From Mesostigma viride (lineage: Eukaryota > Streptophyta > Mesostigmatophyceae > Mesostigmatales > Mesostigmataceae), in contig RPFO01000154.1 in the NCBI GenBank assembly GCA_009746045.1, positions 2,996,993-3,060,992 on the forward strand: 64,000 bases of DNA. Reading direction: 5' to 3'. Positions 1 to 11,200 of this stretch are shown here, in pieces; the first letter of the stretch is position 1; each line of letters starts with the position of its first letter. The position numbers and the translations under genes are program-made. The notes under the pieces are model-generated. The model saw only the letters and a list, made by a program, of their open reading frames with translations. It did not search any database and was not told the origin of the DNA.

Positions 1-1209
1 TCAGTCATATTATGTCATCCAGTAATGATGTTTGATGCATGTTTGATGCTGTATAACTGATGCAATACCTAGTTTCAACGTTTTGACCCTCCTAGCTCAT
101 TATGGCCCCGTTTATGGGGCTCGTGTCGTTGCGTCATGTTGTGAAGGGCTCTCATTTTTCCCACTGCGTTGTACTGCGTTGTGTTTGTGATGCTAATGAA
201 AAATAGCTCCAGTGGCCCAATGGGCCTGAGTTTTGTTCCACAGAGCCTGCATATGTTGCCCATAGCTCGTGCAAGAAGCCAGATCTATTTTTTTCATGAA
301 CCATTTGTGAATAAGCACATGACTTGTGACCTAGGGTCAACAAATCGCGGCCATGGTCAGGCCCCCCTGTATTCAAACCAGTGTATCTCTCTAATGAATT
401 AGCATTTTGTAGGTCTGAGTAGCTAAAAAAATCCTTTGATTTATGGGCTTTCAGGAAAGTATACACATGACTATGAAAAAAAAATTCCTAGATGTTATGA
501 TGTGTTCTATAAATAGCTCTCAACGCATAAATATCGCGTTCTATATATTTAGAAAAAGCACGGGTTAAGTGAGTTGTTATATTCATTCATTCATTCATTC
601 ATTCATTCATTCATTCATTCATTCATTCATTCATTCATTCATTCATTCATTCATTCATTCATTCATTCATTCATTCATTCGTGCGCCTCCCTTGGGAGAG
701 CCGCAATCAACTGTTGCTCAGTAGCTACCATTCATCCTTGTTATTACATTGAATAGTTATGTTGCATGTGAGATGGCTTGCCAACGCCCATCCCTTTCAC
801 TGACGCAGCCCAATGTTCAAACTTGATTGTTATGTGAGGCCAGGAACACAAATGCATGTGTTGCTGGGTGTCTTCTATGACTATCGGGAGACCGCTATCT
901 TAGTTCATAGTCATATAGTTGTCTCGGCACAAAGGCAGGAGCACGGTGACTCATCTGGAACATGAAGAAGGGAAATCTTTTTGTTACAGGAAAGAGGTGT
1001 CAAGTATGACAATTGGAAGGCCCCCCCACCGGGAATACTCATGTTCCGAGTCCTTTCAGCTGTGTTGTTAGCCACATCCTGCCCCGGGGAGATGCATCAT
1101 GGACCACCGCTATCGCGTAGCGGGTGTTATGCAGTGAATATTGACTTACCTCATTATGCTCCGCTCTGGTTCTGTTTGATGTCTTAGCTCTCAGTGCATC
1201 TGAATCAAC
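1..1209. other. No gene seen; contains an (ATTC)n microsatellite
   Basis: No convincing coding signal on either strand. A pure (ATTC)n tetranucleotide run of about 25 units occupies 581-680. The open frame over it is a repeat artefact that reads as a Ser-Phe-Ile-His repeat. The rest is unassigned and may include the 5' region of the retroelement that begins near 1210. Confidence 0.6.
581..680. repeat. (ATTC)n microsatellite
   Basis: About 25 uninterrupted ATTC units. Confidence 0.95.
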
Positions 1210-4200
1210 ATGAAACACCTTATGACTTTCTGGCATGCTCTTACCCTCCACAGAATACGGCAATCAAGTGGCATTGATTACCGGAAGTACACTGCTATTT
1301 CTCGGCAGTTCCCCTATCGTATCTCCTCAAAGGAATGGCGGAAGCGTCGTCGCATCAACACGCGCCATAACCATCACTGCAAGGATGACCATACTCTACG
1401 TCGCCTCCGGCGCTTACAGCGCAAGCATTTGTCGCTTACCAACTCCACTCGCCCACACCCCGAAAGCACCCGTCGCGTCATTTATGCCATTTACAACCGC
1501 AGGTACCCTCAGCGTATCTACGTTGGCCAGACGCAACGGGATGCCTGGACGCGTTTTCAGGAACATGTCCGAGCGGCACGCCGCCTTCATATTGGCCGCC
1601 CTGCCGCCAACGACGACACCCCCCTACATGGCGCCATGGCCCAATACGGGTGGTGGGATTGGCGAGTCGTCCCTTGGAACATGTCCCCGGCACCTTTACC
1701 GGCGCCGCTTTTCGCAAAGCCGCAGGGCATCGGGAAACGTTTTGGAAACGAATGTTACATGCATTTCTGCCCCACGGTTTTTGCATTGAAGGCAAGAGTT
1801 TCAAAGCTCGGTCTCGCCGCCGCCCGCCTCCCCCCGTCCCCGCCCTCTTATGTTCATCCGTGCCTGGCGTCTGAAGCACAATCTCCACCCATATCGCCCC
1901 TATCCCCCAGCGTCACCCCGGCCCCTCCACCTTCCACACATGTGTCCACCGATCCTTCCCTTTACTCCACCAGTCTCCGCTGCTTACGTCACATGTCTCG
2001 GCTTATGCAACGCGGCAACTTTCATGCATCCTATCTCGAAGCCTGCAGCTTGAAGAAGCTTACCAGCTTACACATTGCCGTCGGGTCGTGCTCCCCAGCT
2101 GATCTGCAAGTCCCCCGCTCCCATGCCACTAGTCTGCGAGGCCTTCTCTCACGTATCATTCGGCACCGTGTCAATGGGAATGCAGATGCACTGCGTCCGC
2201 GCCGTTTACTGATCTCACCTTTCATTCATGCTGCGATGGATGAGCTGTGTTTGCCACACATTCTGCATTTGCCGCAAGTGCAGGCTGCGATGCCGCTCGT
2301 GGTGCGCAACACTTTCGGCACTCCCATTGCCGCCTGGCATTACTCTCCCACCTTGGGACAAATGGTTTTCAGCAACGGGAAGGTCAGCCGCGATACAACG
2401 CCCACCGAGCTGGCCACCATCTTGGCAGGGCCCTGCCCCTGCCAACAACAACGGTATTTCAAGTACCTTGATCCCACCTCACAGCACGTCATGACCGCTG
2501 ACCTCAGCATCCTGCCGAGCCACACGCTTGTAGACCTTTTTGCCAAAGGCACCAAGTTTCGGCCGTGGGTCCAGCGCACGTGTGCCAAAGAGGTGAATGC
2601 ACTGCTCTCCACATCACTGCGCAAATTCTGCAATGCCATGCACGGACCTACAGCTTGCTCCCCTTGCCATGGAACCGTGGTTTCGCGCCGTCATTCACGA
2701 ATGCAATGCACGTCTCACCAGGCTTGATTACCGTCTCCAGCAGGTCCACCGCACCACCTGGCTCAACACCACAGATAAAGCACTTCTTGACCACTTCAAG
2801 CAGGACTTTATCATCACGTGTGTTGACAAGAGTGCCAACAACTTTGCTTTATATGCAAGAAGCACTACCTTGCTACTTTGCAACACGAGTTGGCGTCCAG
2901 CCCTACCTATGTTCAGCGTGCACAGTCCACCGCCAGTATCACTGCTGCTCATCGGGCTTTTCTGCACAGCCAAAACATTTTTGCTCGGGCATTCCTTAAG
3001 CGGCAGCGACGCGCCACCACCACTACGTTCCCATATCTGTATCTCACTCTTAAGCTGCACAAAACTCCTGTTGCTTTGCGCACCATTGCTGCGTCGCATT
3101 CAGCCCCACTGATGCCTCTCTCGAAACTCATCTGCCATGCTTTGAATGCTCTTCTCCCCGAAGCCAATGCATTATGGGTGGAGGTGCTGTCGAATGCCGG
3201 GTATGAATGCGCTGGTAGTTGGATCGTCATAGACTCAGCCCAAGTACGCCTACGCCTTGCCGCCCTTAGCCGTTCTAAGACAGCAGCAGAGAAACGTATA
3301 CCTATGCCCATAGCCACCTATGATTTCACCACTCTATATACCACACTAGATTTGCACGATTTGAAAGCTCGTTTAGATAGCCTCCTTACTCGTCTGTATG
3401 CACGTAGGCCTCACGGGCGCAACCACCTGCACGTGCGTGTTTCTCAGACCAAGCCCACGGCAACGTGGCTCTCAGGGATCGCGGCAGGTGCTATCGTGCG
3501 GGATGGTTATAATTATATTATCACGAAGGCTGACCTTGTCATTGGATCTCTTATCTTGTTGATAACACCTTCATCTGTTTTGCGGGCAATGTATACCAAC
3601 AAGCTATCGGCATCCCTATGGGCACTAACTGTGCCGGGCTCCTTGCAAACCTCTATCTATACACTTATGAGCTTGCATTCATGGAGAATCTCATTGCCTC
3701 AAACGATGATGTTCTCATCAGGCGTTTTATCCATACATGTCGATACATTGATGATGTCATCGCTTTCGACAACCCTGATTTCGCAACCCATTTGTATATC
3801 ACCGCTGGTCTGCCTGGCATCTACCCGCAAGCGTCCCTCACATTAAAGCTCACGTCGGAGGATACTCATTGCAATTACCTCGATCTTAACATTACCCATA
3901 ACAAGAAGGGCTGGCGTACGGCTGTCTATGATAAGCGCAAGGATCCTAAATACCAGCAAATTCCTTTTATTCGTTACCCCGATATTCACAGTCTCCTTTC
4001 CCACACAGCAAAATATGGTGTTGTTCTTTCTCAGTTACATCGTTTTTCCCGTCTTTGTTCTTATCGTGTTGATTTCATCACGACTCTTGTTGAACTCTTG
4101 CAGCGTTTATTGGTCAAAGACTATGACCGAGCCATTATGCTCCGTCAAGTCCGATGTTTTTTGCAACGTCACCCACATCTGTTCGGTGCTGCCCCTTGGC

Positions 4201-4259
4201 ACAAGCTCTACAAACAGGTCGTGGACCGACTGGATCGCATAGTATCTCCGCACATCTGA
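1210..4259 (+). mobile_element. Penelope-like retroelement with N-terminal GIY-YIG nuclease, frameshifted
   Basis: The reading frame changes at least five times, so this is a dead copy. From the left: a GIY-YIG nuclease core near 1474-1530 (VIYAIYN then IYVGQT), continuing in another frame at about 1670-1860 (HRETFWKRMLHAFLP, GFCIEGKSF); a CPC pair near 2440 followed by MTADLSIL and GTKFR; a DKSANNFALYA segment near 2826; then reverse transcriptase with TTFPYLYLTLKLHKTP, a palm-type YDFTTLYTTL, IGIPMGTNCAGLLANLYLY near 3608-3660 and the catalytic YIDD near 3745. The end is LHRFSRLCSYRVDF and an LLQRLL stretch, with a stop at 4257-4259. Penelope-like elements usually carry GIY-YIG at the C-terminus. 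An N-terminal GIY-YIG with a CxC motif is, from family knowledge, the permuted arrangement described as Chlamys in green algae and Naiad in animals. Assignment to that clade is an inference. Confidence 0.85.
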
Positions 4260-4499
4260 ACCCTGTGATGCCAGATCTCCTTTGCGGCCGTTCCGAGCTT
4301 GGCACTGGATTCGTTGTCCACATCGTCGCATCGCTGCAGCAACACGATGTTTTCTGGCATACCCGGGCTTTTGGTTCCCGCCGCACATTTGAAAGTGCTG
4401 TCCTCCGGATTTTTGCCTTTACACCGTGTGCAGATCTTGGACGTTTGGATTCATGGCATGGCTAACGTAATGACTGACTAGCTAGACCTTTTCAGTGGT

Positions 4500-4825
4500 T
4501 TTCCATTTGCGGGTCGTTTCCTCGTAAATGGTGGGAGAGCGATCGCAGCAATGGTGCTCACCACTAGACACTCCCGGCCATTTAGGCTCGAAACACACGC
4601 CCTGATCAAGCAAGCTGTTTCCGGCCCCACGGTCTAGGTCATCTATAGTCGCTCTACACATAAGCCAGCCATAATTTCAATGCACAAGGCTACACATGCA
4701 TTTCCATCTCCATTCATATTCATCATCCTGAACGACTCGAAAACGCGGACAAGATAACGGCAGGCTCAAGCTACCATGGTCCGGATTCTCCCGATTTCTG
4801 GCCTGCGCTGTGTGTCTCCTTGATA
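4500..4825 (+). repeat. Dispersed repeat following the Penelope-like element
   Basis: This segment shares long near-identical stretches with 36020-36266. Examples are the shared CACACGCCCT and GTCTAGGTCATCT words, the ACGACTCGAAAACGCGGA word, and CTACCATGGTCCGGATTCTC. Part of it (about 4510-4590) reappears inverted at 36610-36700, and other parts at 13122-13300 (inverted) and 48455-48590. The right edge carries a variant of the recurrent GCGCTGGTTGTCTC motif and then a 9-bp stem hairpin, CTCCTTGAT atcac ATCAAGGAG, at 4816-4838. Confidence 0.65.
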
Positions 4826-4889
4826 TCACATCAAGGAGCGTCGGCAAGTAATCTGAGCATAGCCAGGACGTAGCATGGCTGTACAAGGA

Positions 4890-4966
4890 CTAATTAATTA
4901 ATTAATTAAAATCATAGCTCCGTTGGGAGCATATGTAACACATTAATTAATTAATTAATTAATAGA
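4890..4966. repeat. (TTAA)n tracts around a GCTCCGTTGGGAGC hairpin
   Basis: Two short TTAA arrays flank a 5-bp stem hairpin GCTCC-GTTG-GGAGC. The same hairpin and flank recur at 62872-62909. See the finding on shared 3' tails. Confidence 0.7.
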
Positions 4967-5562
4967 CACGTGACTGCGTCACGTGAGCATAAGTCCTCAG
5001 TGGGAGGGGAACATGGGATGGAATGGATGGTATAAGCTATCTAGGTCCTAGTTACAGGGGTGTGGGCACCGCGGCCCGAATCGCTATGAATGCCATACTT
5101 GGTCACACGCGGAGCCCCCACAGGCTTGGGGGTGGTCTCCTTCATCACTACTTGCCATCTATCCTTGCGCACCATCTGCCTCCATATTACAGACAAACCA
5201 GGAGGCTGCCCGGGGGTGAGCCCGTCACGTCTAGTGTAGCACATGTCCATGCCGAGTCTATCACGAAAAGTCCACGGGTGGCGGCCCTGCCGCGCGCGGC
5301 CGGGGGCACGCCAGGTGAGGACATATCGCCCAGGCTGGGCGGGCTTGGTGCCAGCTAGTCTATCTGATGTATCTACCTGATCTGTGCGGGCCAGGTGCCC
5401 GGCTAGGCCCAGGCGCCTGTGCCTAATAATGTGGGAAACATAGGGCAAATCAGCGTACAAATCCTCATTACTAATGTGCAAACCAAAGGGGATGTTAAGG
5501 GCCTTGCGCAGCCCTGTAACACATAGCCCTGAGAAAGGGGCATCTATGGGTTTGTAATACAA
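4967..5562 (-). mobile_element. 3' end of an L1-like LINE, C-terminal coding remnant
   Basis: On the minus strand an open frame from 5562 to 5041 encodes a C-terminal LINE tail: LRKALNIPFGLHISNEDLYA, then SHIIRHRRLGLAGHLART, then WRQMVRKDRWQVVM. The pattern of LRK.LxIPFG, NEDLY and I.RRRL.LAGHLAR is typical of the region after the reverse transcriptase in algal L1-type elements. The 3' untranslated end carries a perfect 8-bp stem, CACGTGAC-TGC-GTCACGTG, at 4967-4985, followed on the minus strand by (TTAA)n. No reverse transcriptase domain precedes it, so the copy is truncated or internally deleted. A second copy of this end lies at 41295-41580. Confidence 0.7.
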
Positions 5563-5960
5563 TCAGGGCTACAACCTGCAGGTGGAGGATGTACAACTGT
5601 CACCTGCTCTGGGTGCATGCAAGGTGCACCTGCACCGCCATGATGGTTCATGCCTCCTTAACAAGCACAGGCACCCAGGGGGGGCTTGAGGAGAGGGCCT
5701 AGAAGGCCTGCATGACATATGGGGTGGAGGGTATCTGGCTAGGCGATAGCTGGTGTACACATGGCATCTCAGCAGAGAGTAACTCCCTGCATATAGGCAT
5801 CGCATGGCTAAATTCTTAATGCATCATCCATGGGAGGTCCCATTGTAGGCTGGGCGCGGCTAGATACTGAAAGCATCATCCATGGGGGCCATTATGGGCG
5901 CACATGCGCGTGGGCCACTTGCAAGGCTAAGCCTATCTAATCTACACTACTGGTATATTC
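5515..5960 (-). repeat. LINE-associated block duplicated at 62900-63340
   Basis: About 440 bases nearly identical, in the same orientation, to 62900-63340. It joins the ORF1-like remnant (right) to the C-terminal LINE tail (left) without an intervening reverse transcriptase, at both loci. That suggests an internally deleted, possibly non-autonomous derivative that amplified as a unit. Confidence 0.7.
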
Positions 5961-6059
5961 CCTAGCCTGGAGTGACAAGGACTAAGCTAAGGCTATGGCT
6001 GGTTGTGTACCGCACGTGTGTTAGCGGTGCACGTGACTAGGTATGGTGGCAAAGCTAGG

Positions 6060-6306
6060 CAAACATTCCGTAAGCATGGCTGCCATGGCGGCAGTGACTA
6101 CCAATGGATACAAGCTTCTGGGGGTCCTGCTTGTGGCGGAGGTATTCCGGCCACAGGTCACGTCGCTGCTGCTGCTGAGCGGGGGTCAGGTCGTCGTCCA
6201 GCGTACGTCCAGGTGAGGTCGTGCAACCTCTTGCGACGAGAAAGGAACCGCTGCTTGTCCTCCCGGGAGGGGCAGGTGTAACGTGCCAAACCCATCGGCC
6301 AGGCAC
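6060..6306 (-). pseudogene. L1-like ORF1 C-terminal fragment
   Basis: The minus strand encodes LDDDLTPAQQQQRRDLWPEY followed by LRHKQDPQKL. It matches the same segment at 63346-63771 (LDDDLTLAQQQRRRELWPTY) and at 41585-41752 (plus strand). The LDxDLTxAQQ..RR..LWP signature is common in ORF1-type proteins of algal L1 elements. It is a fragment, with no start and no neighbouring full frame. Confidence 0.65.
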
Positions 6307-6780
6307 GTTGGGAAAGATCGTTTCTATCTACGGGACCATCGTCCCGGTTTGTTGTCTGCCTGAGAGGGGAAGGGAATCACTAAGCTATGGGCTACTTGCT
6401 GTCATCACAGCGTAGGCCCAGAGGCATTATAATGATTACCTTCTTGTGTTCTAGCTTGCAATTGCCGTTGAACAAGATTATGTGTCGGACATGATTGTAT
6501 TAAAAGGAATAGATTCGTAGCTCAGATTAACTGAGGTGGGTGAGTCAGCGCATTGGCGGACGACTGTCTTGTCCATTGTCCTTGCACGCCTTTATGCCAA
6601 GCAGTGCCACTAGGTCGGCGCTGCTGGTCCAACCCTTGTGGCCCGGAACATTCCATGCGAATATTCCACGCTGAATTTACGTTATTGTAGTGGGCCGAAC
6701 TACGGGTCGAACGATGGGGCTGATCGACCTCTAACCATGTCCGTGGTAACCATCGTTACGTTATGCCATCGGACACACAT
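6307..6780. other. No feature seen
   Basis: Unique-looking sequence with no coding signal, repeat or RNA that I can support. Confidence 0.5.
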
Positions 6781-7510
6781 CCATCGATATATATTAAAAA
6801 TATAATTACTCGAGTCCCCGTGGGATCCAGCGGCTGCCCACAGCTACCACAAGGCCGCCCGGCCGGAACAAGAGGCTGCGGGGCAAATAGCTGGTGCCGG
6901 AGCGCCACCGAGTAGTGGCTGGGAGCCAAGGCGAATGGGGGGGCCATGGGAAGAGCACGAAGGTACGCCGAGCCCACACTCCGCAAGGAAAGCGAGAACA
7001 GCCACGCACGTCCCTGGGCGTTGAGGTCCGCGAAAAGAGCAATCCAATCAGCCGTGTGCAGAATACCCGCGTAGGTTTTCTGGTGTTTATCGATGACGCG
7101 AGCAGGGAATGCGGCGGGAGATTGAACGGAGGCGACCGAGGGAGTGCCGCGAGGGAGGTGGCGCTGTACCGCCTGAGCGGCACGGACGGGAGAACAGGCC
7201 TGCTGGATCTCAGCATAGGCCTCCTGGATGGCGGTGACGAAGGGCAAAGGGCTGCTGGGGTCCAGGAGGTCAGGCGCTGCCGCATCGATATATATTATAA
7301 TAATATAATTACTTACAGCAGAGTGAAATCACTCAAACCAAAGCAAACGCCCAGCTATAAACCATCGATATATATATTAAAAATATAATTACTTACAGCA
7401 GAGTGAAATCACTCAAACCAAAGCAAACGCCCAGCTATAAACCTATATACAGAGCCATGTCAAAGCTCTATACTACGATAAGACCAATGGAAACGCCTAA
7501 CGGGAGGAAC

Positions 7511-8902
7511 CTAATAGCCCTGCTGCACCGCAAAATCAGCCCGCGTACGGCGGAGCATGATGTCAGCCATGGCCCGAGTCAGCGCCACCGACAAGCGCTG
7601 ACGCCAATATGACGTCCAGGTCCGCGCCGACCATGGGGCCCGCTGGCCCTCCAGGTCCAGCCGGTCCTCCCGGAGCCGGCAACACTCCTTGAAGAAGGCG
7701 GAGGTCAGGGGCCCCATGGCCCCAAACTCCTCCAGGACAAAGGGCACCACACGATGGTGCCCGACGTCGCCGTAGGCCAGGAGCTTGGCCCGCTCCGCCC
7801 GGTCCGCCGTGTAACCTGCCGTGAGGGAGGCCCCAGCCACGTGGCTAAGAGCCAAGGGCCGCGCCACCAAAACGTCAATAAGCAGATGCCGGCCACCCCC
7901 CTCAAAGTCCAGCACCACGATGTCAGGCCGGTGGTTGGGGGAATAGAAGGCAGCGCCATCCGCATCCTCGGACCGGATGTTCGCGTGGGGGAAAACCGAC
8001 CGAATCATGGCGAGCACCACCGTCAGGAGGACAGTGTGCAAATACAAATACCAATTCTGATTCTGTTGGCCCCCCATGCAGGCAAGGTAGTGAGTCCCCG
8101 TGGGATCCAGCGGCTGCCCACAGCTACCACAAGGCCGCCCGGCCGGAACAAGAGGCTGCGGGGCAAATAGCTGGTGCCGGAGCGCCACCGAGTAGTGGCT
8201 GGGAGCCAAGGCGAATGGGGGGGCCATGGGAAGAGCACGAAGGTACGCCGAGCCCACACTCCGCAAGGAAAGCGAGAACAGCCACGCACGTCCCTGGGCG
8301 TTGAGGTCCGCGAAAAGAGCAATCCAATCAGCCGTGTGCAGAATACCCGCGTAGGTTTTCTGGTGTTTATCGATGACGCGAGCAGGGAATGCGGCGGGAG
8401 ATTGAACGGAGGCGACCGATGGAGTGCCGCGAGGGAGGTGGCGCTGTACCGCCTGAGCGGCACGGACGGGAGAACAGGCCTGCTGGATCTCAGCATAGGC
8501 CTCCTGGATGGCGGTGACGAAGGGCAAAGGGCTGCTGGGGTCCAGGAGGTCAGGCGCTGCCGTTGCCAAAAGGGGCAGGAGCCGGCAGCTTTCCGCCCAC
8601 GACTGAGCGACGGAGCCCAAAAATGCTGCTGGGGCCAGCCGGGCGGCACGAGTCAGACCACAGCCACCCATCCGTGCAGGCAGGGAGGCAATGCGAGTAG
8701 CATGTGGCGGGAGGTCGGGGCCCGGGACCAGCTGCGCCAAGGCCGACTGGATGCGTTCGTCGTGGCCCTCGGCGGCCAGCCGGACCTGAGCCGGAAGAGC
8801 GCCCCGGAGCCAGTGAACGACGCGAGGGTGAGCGCAAAACCACAGAAGCAGACCCTTGGTCTGCGAATCATGAAGGCGCGCAATCAAGGGCAGTACCTCC
8901 AT
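7511..8902 (-). CDS. C-terminal part of an RLE-type non-LTR retrotransposon polyprotein (longest copy)
   Basis: A 463-residue frame truncated at the 5' side. The apparent ATG is made by the junction, from the ATG of CGATGG. Residues near 270-290 hold CGSCGQPLDPTGTHYLAC, a C-x2-C-x9-H-x3-C zinc-binding pattern. Near 330-355 RPDIVVLDF is followed by HLLIDVLVAR, consistent with the PD-(D/E)xK core of a restriction-like endonuclease that nicks the target for target-primed reverse transcription. The reverse transcriptase domain would lie upstream and is absent. The family could be Utopia-, Dualen- or R2-like; I cannot decide. Near-identical shorter copies are at 9048-10141 (frameshifted) and 10287-10853. 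Confidence 0.7.
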   Translation of the reverse strand: MEVLPLIARLHDSQTKGLLLWFCAHPRVVHWLRGALPAQVRLAAEGHDERIQSALAQLVPGPDLPPHATRIASLPARMGGCGLTRAARLAPAAFLGSVAQSWAESCRLLPLLATAAPDLLDPSSPLPFVTAIQEAYAEIQQACSPVRAAQAVQRHLPRGTPSVASVQSPAAFPARVIDKHQKTYAGILHTADWIALFADLNAQGRAWLFSLSLRSVGSAYLRALPMAPPFALAPSHYSVALRHQLFAPQPLVPAGRPCGSCGQPLDPTGTHYLACMGGQQNQNWYLYLHTVLLTVVLAMIRSVFPHANIRSEDADGAAFYSPNHRPDIVVLDFEGGGRHLLIDVLVARPLALSHVAGASLTAGYTADRAERAKLLAYGDVGHHRVVPFVLEEFGAMGPLTSAFFKECCRLREDRLDLEGQRAPWSARTWTSYWRQRLSVALTRAMADIMLRRTRADFAVQQGY

Positions 8903-9047
8903 CGATATATATATTAAAAATATAATTACTTACAACAGAGTGAAATCACTCAAACCAAAGCAAACGCCCAGCTATAAACCTATATACAGAGCCATGTCAA
9001 AGCTCTATACTACGATAAGACCAATGGAAACGCCTAACGGGAGGAAC

Positions 9048-10141
9048 CTAATAGCCCTGCTGCACCGCAAAATCAGCCCGCGTACGGCGGAGCATGATGT
9101 CAGCCATGGCCCGAGTCAGCGCCACCGACAAGCGCTGACGCCAATATGACGTCCAGGTCCGCGCCGACCATGGGGCCCGCTGGCCCTCCAGGTCCAGCCG
9201 GTCCTCCCGGAGCCGGCAACACTCCTTGAAGAAGGCGGAGGTCAGGGGCCCCATGGCCCCAAACTCCTCCAGGACAAAGGGCACCACACGATGGTGCCCG
9301 ACGTCGCCGTAGGCCAGGAGCTTGGCCCGCTCCGCCCGGTCCGCCGTGTAACCTGCCGTGAGGGAGGCCCCAGCCACGTGGCTAAGAGCCAAGGGCCGCG
9401 CCACCGAAACGTCAATAAGCAGATGCCGGCCACCCCCCTCAAAGTCCAGCACCACGATGTCAGGCCGGTGGTTGGGGGAATAGAAGGCAGCGCCATCCGC
9501 ATCCTCGGACCGGATGTTCGCGTGGGGGAAAACCGACCGAATCATGGCGAGCACCACCGTCAGGAGGACAGTGTGCAAATACAAATACCAATTCTGATTC
9601 TGTTGGCCCCCCATGCAGGCAAGGTAGTGAGTCCCCGTGGGATCCAGCGGCTGCCCACAGCTACCACAAGGCCGCCCGGCCGGAACAAGAGGCTGCGGGG
9701 CAAATAGCTGGTGCCGGAGCGCCACCGAGTAGTGGCTGGGAGCCAAGGCGAATGGGGGGCCATGGGAAGAGCACGAAGGTACGCCGAGCCCACACTCCGC
9801 AAGGAAAGCGAGAACAGCCACGCCCGTCCCTGGGCGTTGAGGTCCGCGAAAAGAGCAATCCAATCAGCCGAGTGCAGAATACCCGCGTAGGTTTTCTGGT
9901 GTTTATCGATGACGCGAGCAGGGAATGCGGCGGGAGATTGAACGGAGGCGACCGAGGGAGTGCCGCGAGGGAGGTGGCGCTGTACCGCCTGAGCGGCACG
10001 GACGGGAGAACAGGCCTGCTGGATCTCAGCATAGGCCTCCTGGATGGCGGTGACGAAGGGCAAAGGGCTGCTGGGGTCCAGGAGGTCAGGCGCTGCCGTA
10101 GCCAAAAGGGGCAGGAGCCGGCAGATATACAGAGGGGCCAT
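9048..10141 (-). pseudogene. Second truncated copy of the RLE retrotransposon C-terminus
   Basis: Nearly identical to 7511-8560, with a one-base change in a G run near 9758 that splits it into two overlapping frames (9048-9863 and 9560-10141). The 5' junction has about 15 bases of filler before the element sequence starts. Confidence 0.7.
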
Positions 10142-10286
10142 CGATATATATATTAAAAATATAATTACTTACAGCAGAGTGAAATCACTCAAACCAAAGC
10201 AAACGCCCAGCTATAAACCTATATACAGAGCCATGTCAAAGCTCTATACTACGATAAGACCAATGGAAACGCCTAACGGGAGGAAC

Positions 10287-10853
10287 CTAATAGCCCTGCT
10301 GCACCGCAAAATCAGCCCGCGTACGGCGGAGCATGATGTCAGCCATGGCCCGAGTCAGCGCCACCGACAAGCGCTGACGCCAATATGACGTCCAGGTCCG
10401 CGCCGACCATGGGGCCCGCTGGCCCTCCAGGTCCAGCCGGTCCTCCCGGAGCCGGCAACACTCCTTGAAGAAGGCGGAGGTCAGGGGCCCCATGGCCCCA
10501 AACTCCTCCAGGACAAAGGGCACCACACGATGGTGCCCGACGTCGCCGTAGGCCAGGAGCTTGGCCCGCTCCGCCCGGTCCGCCGTGTAACCTGCCGTGA
10601 GGGAGGCCCCAGCCACGTGGCTAAGAGCCAAGGGCCGCGCCACCGAAACGTCAATAAGCAGATGCCGGCCACCCCCCTCAAAGTCCAGCACCACGATGTC
10701 AGGCCGGTGGTTGGGGGAATAGAAGGCAGCGCCATCCGCATCCTCGGACCGGATGTTCGCGTGGGGGAAAACCGACCGGATCATGGCGAGCACCACCGTC
10801 AGGAGGACAGTGTGCAAATACAAATACCAATTCTGATTCTGTTGGCCCCCCAT
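10287..10853 (-). pseudogene. Third truncated copy of the RLE retrotransposon C-terminus
   Basis: It starts just downstream of the CCHC motif and retains the RPDIVVLDF and LLIDVSVAR endonuclease region to the normal stop. Confidence 0.7.
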
Positions 10854-11017
10854 GCAGGCAAGGTAGTGAGTCCCCGTGGGATCCAGCGGCTGCCCACAGC
10901 TACCACAAGGCCATCGATATATATACCAATGTCACCGATATTACTCTAGATCTCAACTGTCGGCACACTCGTATACACAAGCAGAGGTGTGCCGGAAGGT
11001 ATGGACTTCAAACCACC

Positions 11018-11200
11018 TTAGGTATCTATCTCTTTTTGCACGTATCTTTTTATAGCATATTTCTTTTGCCAAACTTTCTCGTGCTCGACCCTAGTCGGCA
11101 CGCTACAGCAGGTGAGCAGGACTGGTGTGGGAGCCGCCTTGTCCCGTGAGTGGGGAAGGCGGTGGCACCCACGCAGTTCTACCTCACCTACCAGGCCCAT
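11018..11200 (-). pseudogene. L1-like ORF1 fragment
   Basis: The minus-strand peptide GLVGEVELRG...SRDKAAPTPVLLT aligns by eye with QLTGELQMSA...RGKAGPAPVLLTF of the ORF1-like frame at 63346-63771. It is a short remnant. Confidence 0.5.

Larger units (their letters stand above)
6781..10924 (-). mobile_element. Head-to-tail array of five 5'-truncated RLE-type non-LTR retrotransposon copies
   Basis: Five units, all reading on the minus strand, share one 3' end (GAGTGATTTCACTC hairpin, then an AT-rich tail) and differ in 5' truncation: about 6781-7282 (internally deleted), 7283-7362 (only 80 bp), 7363-8898 (longest), 8899-10137 and 10138-10910. Every junction carries the same minus-strand word ATATATATCGATGG or a close variant, and the same word stands at the outer right border (10911-10924). 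The simplest reading is repeated insertion into one specific target, each copy leaving a target duplication. The protein carries a CCHC motif and a restriction-like endonuclease signature, and RLE-type elements are often site-specific. Template jumping is the alternative. Confidence 0.8.
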
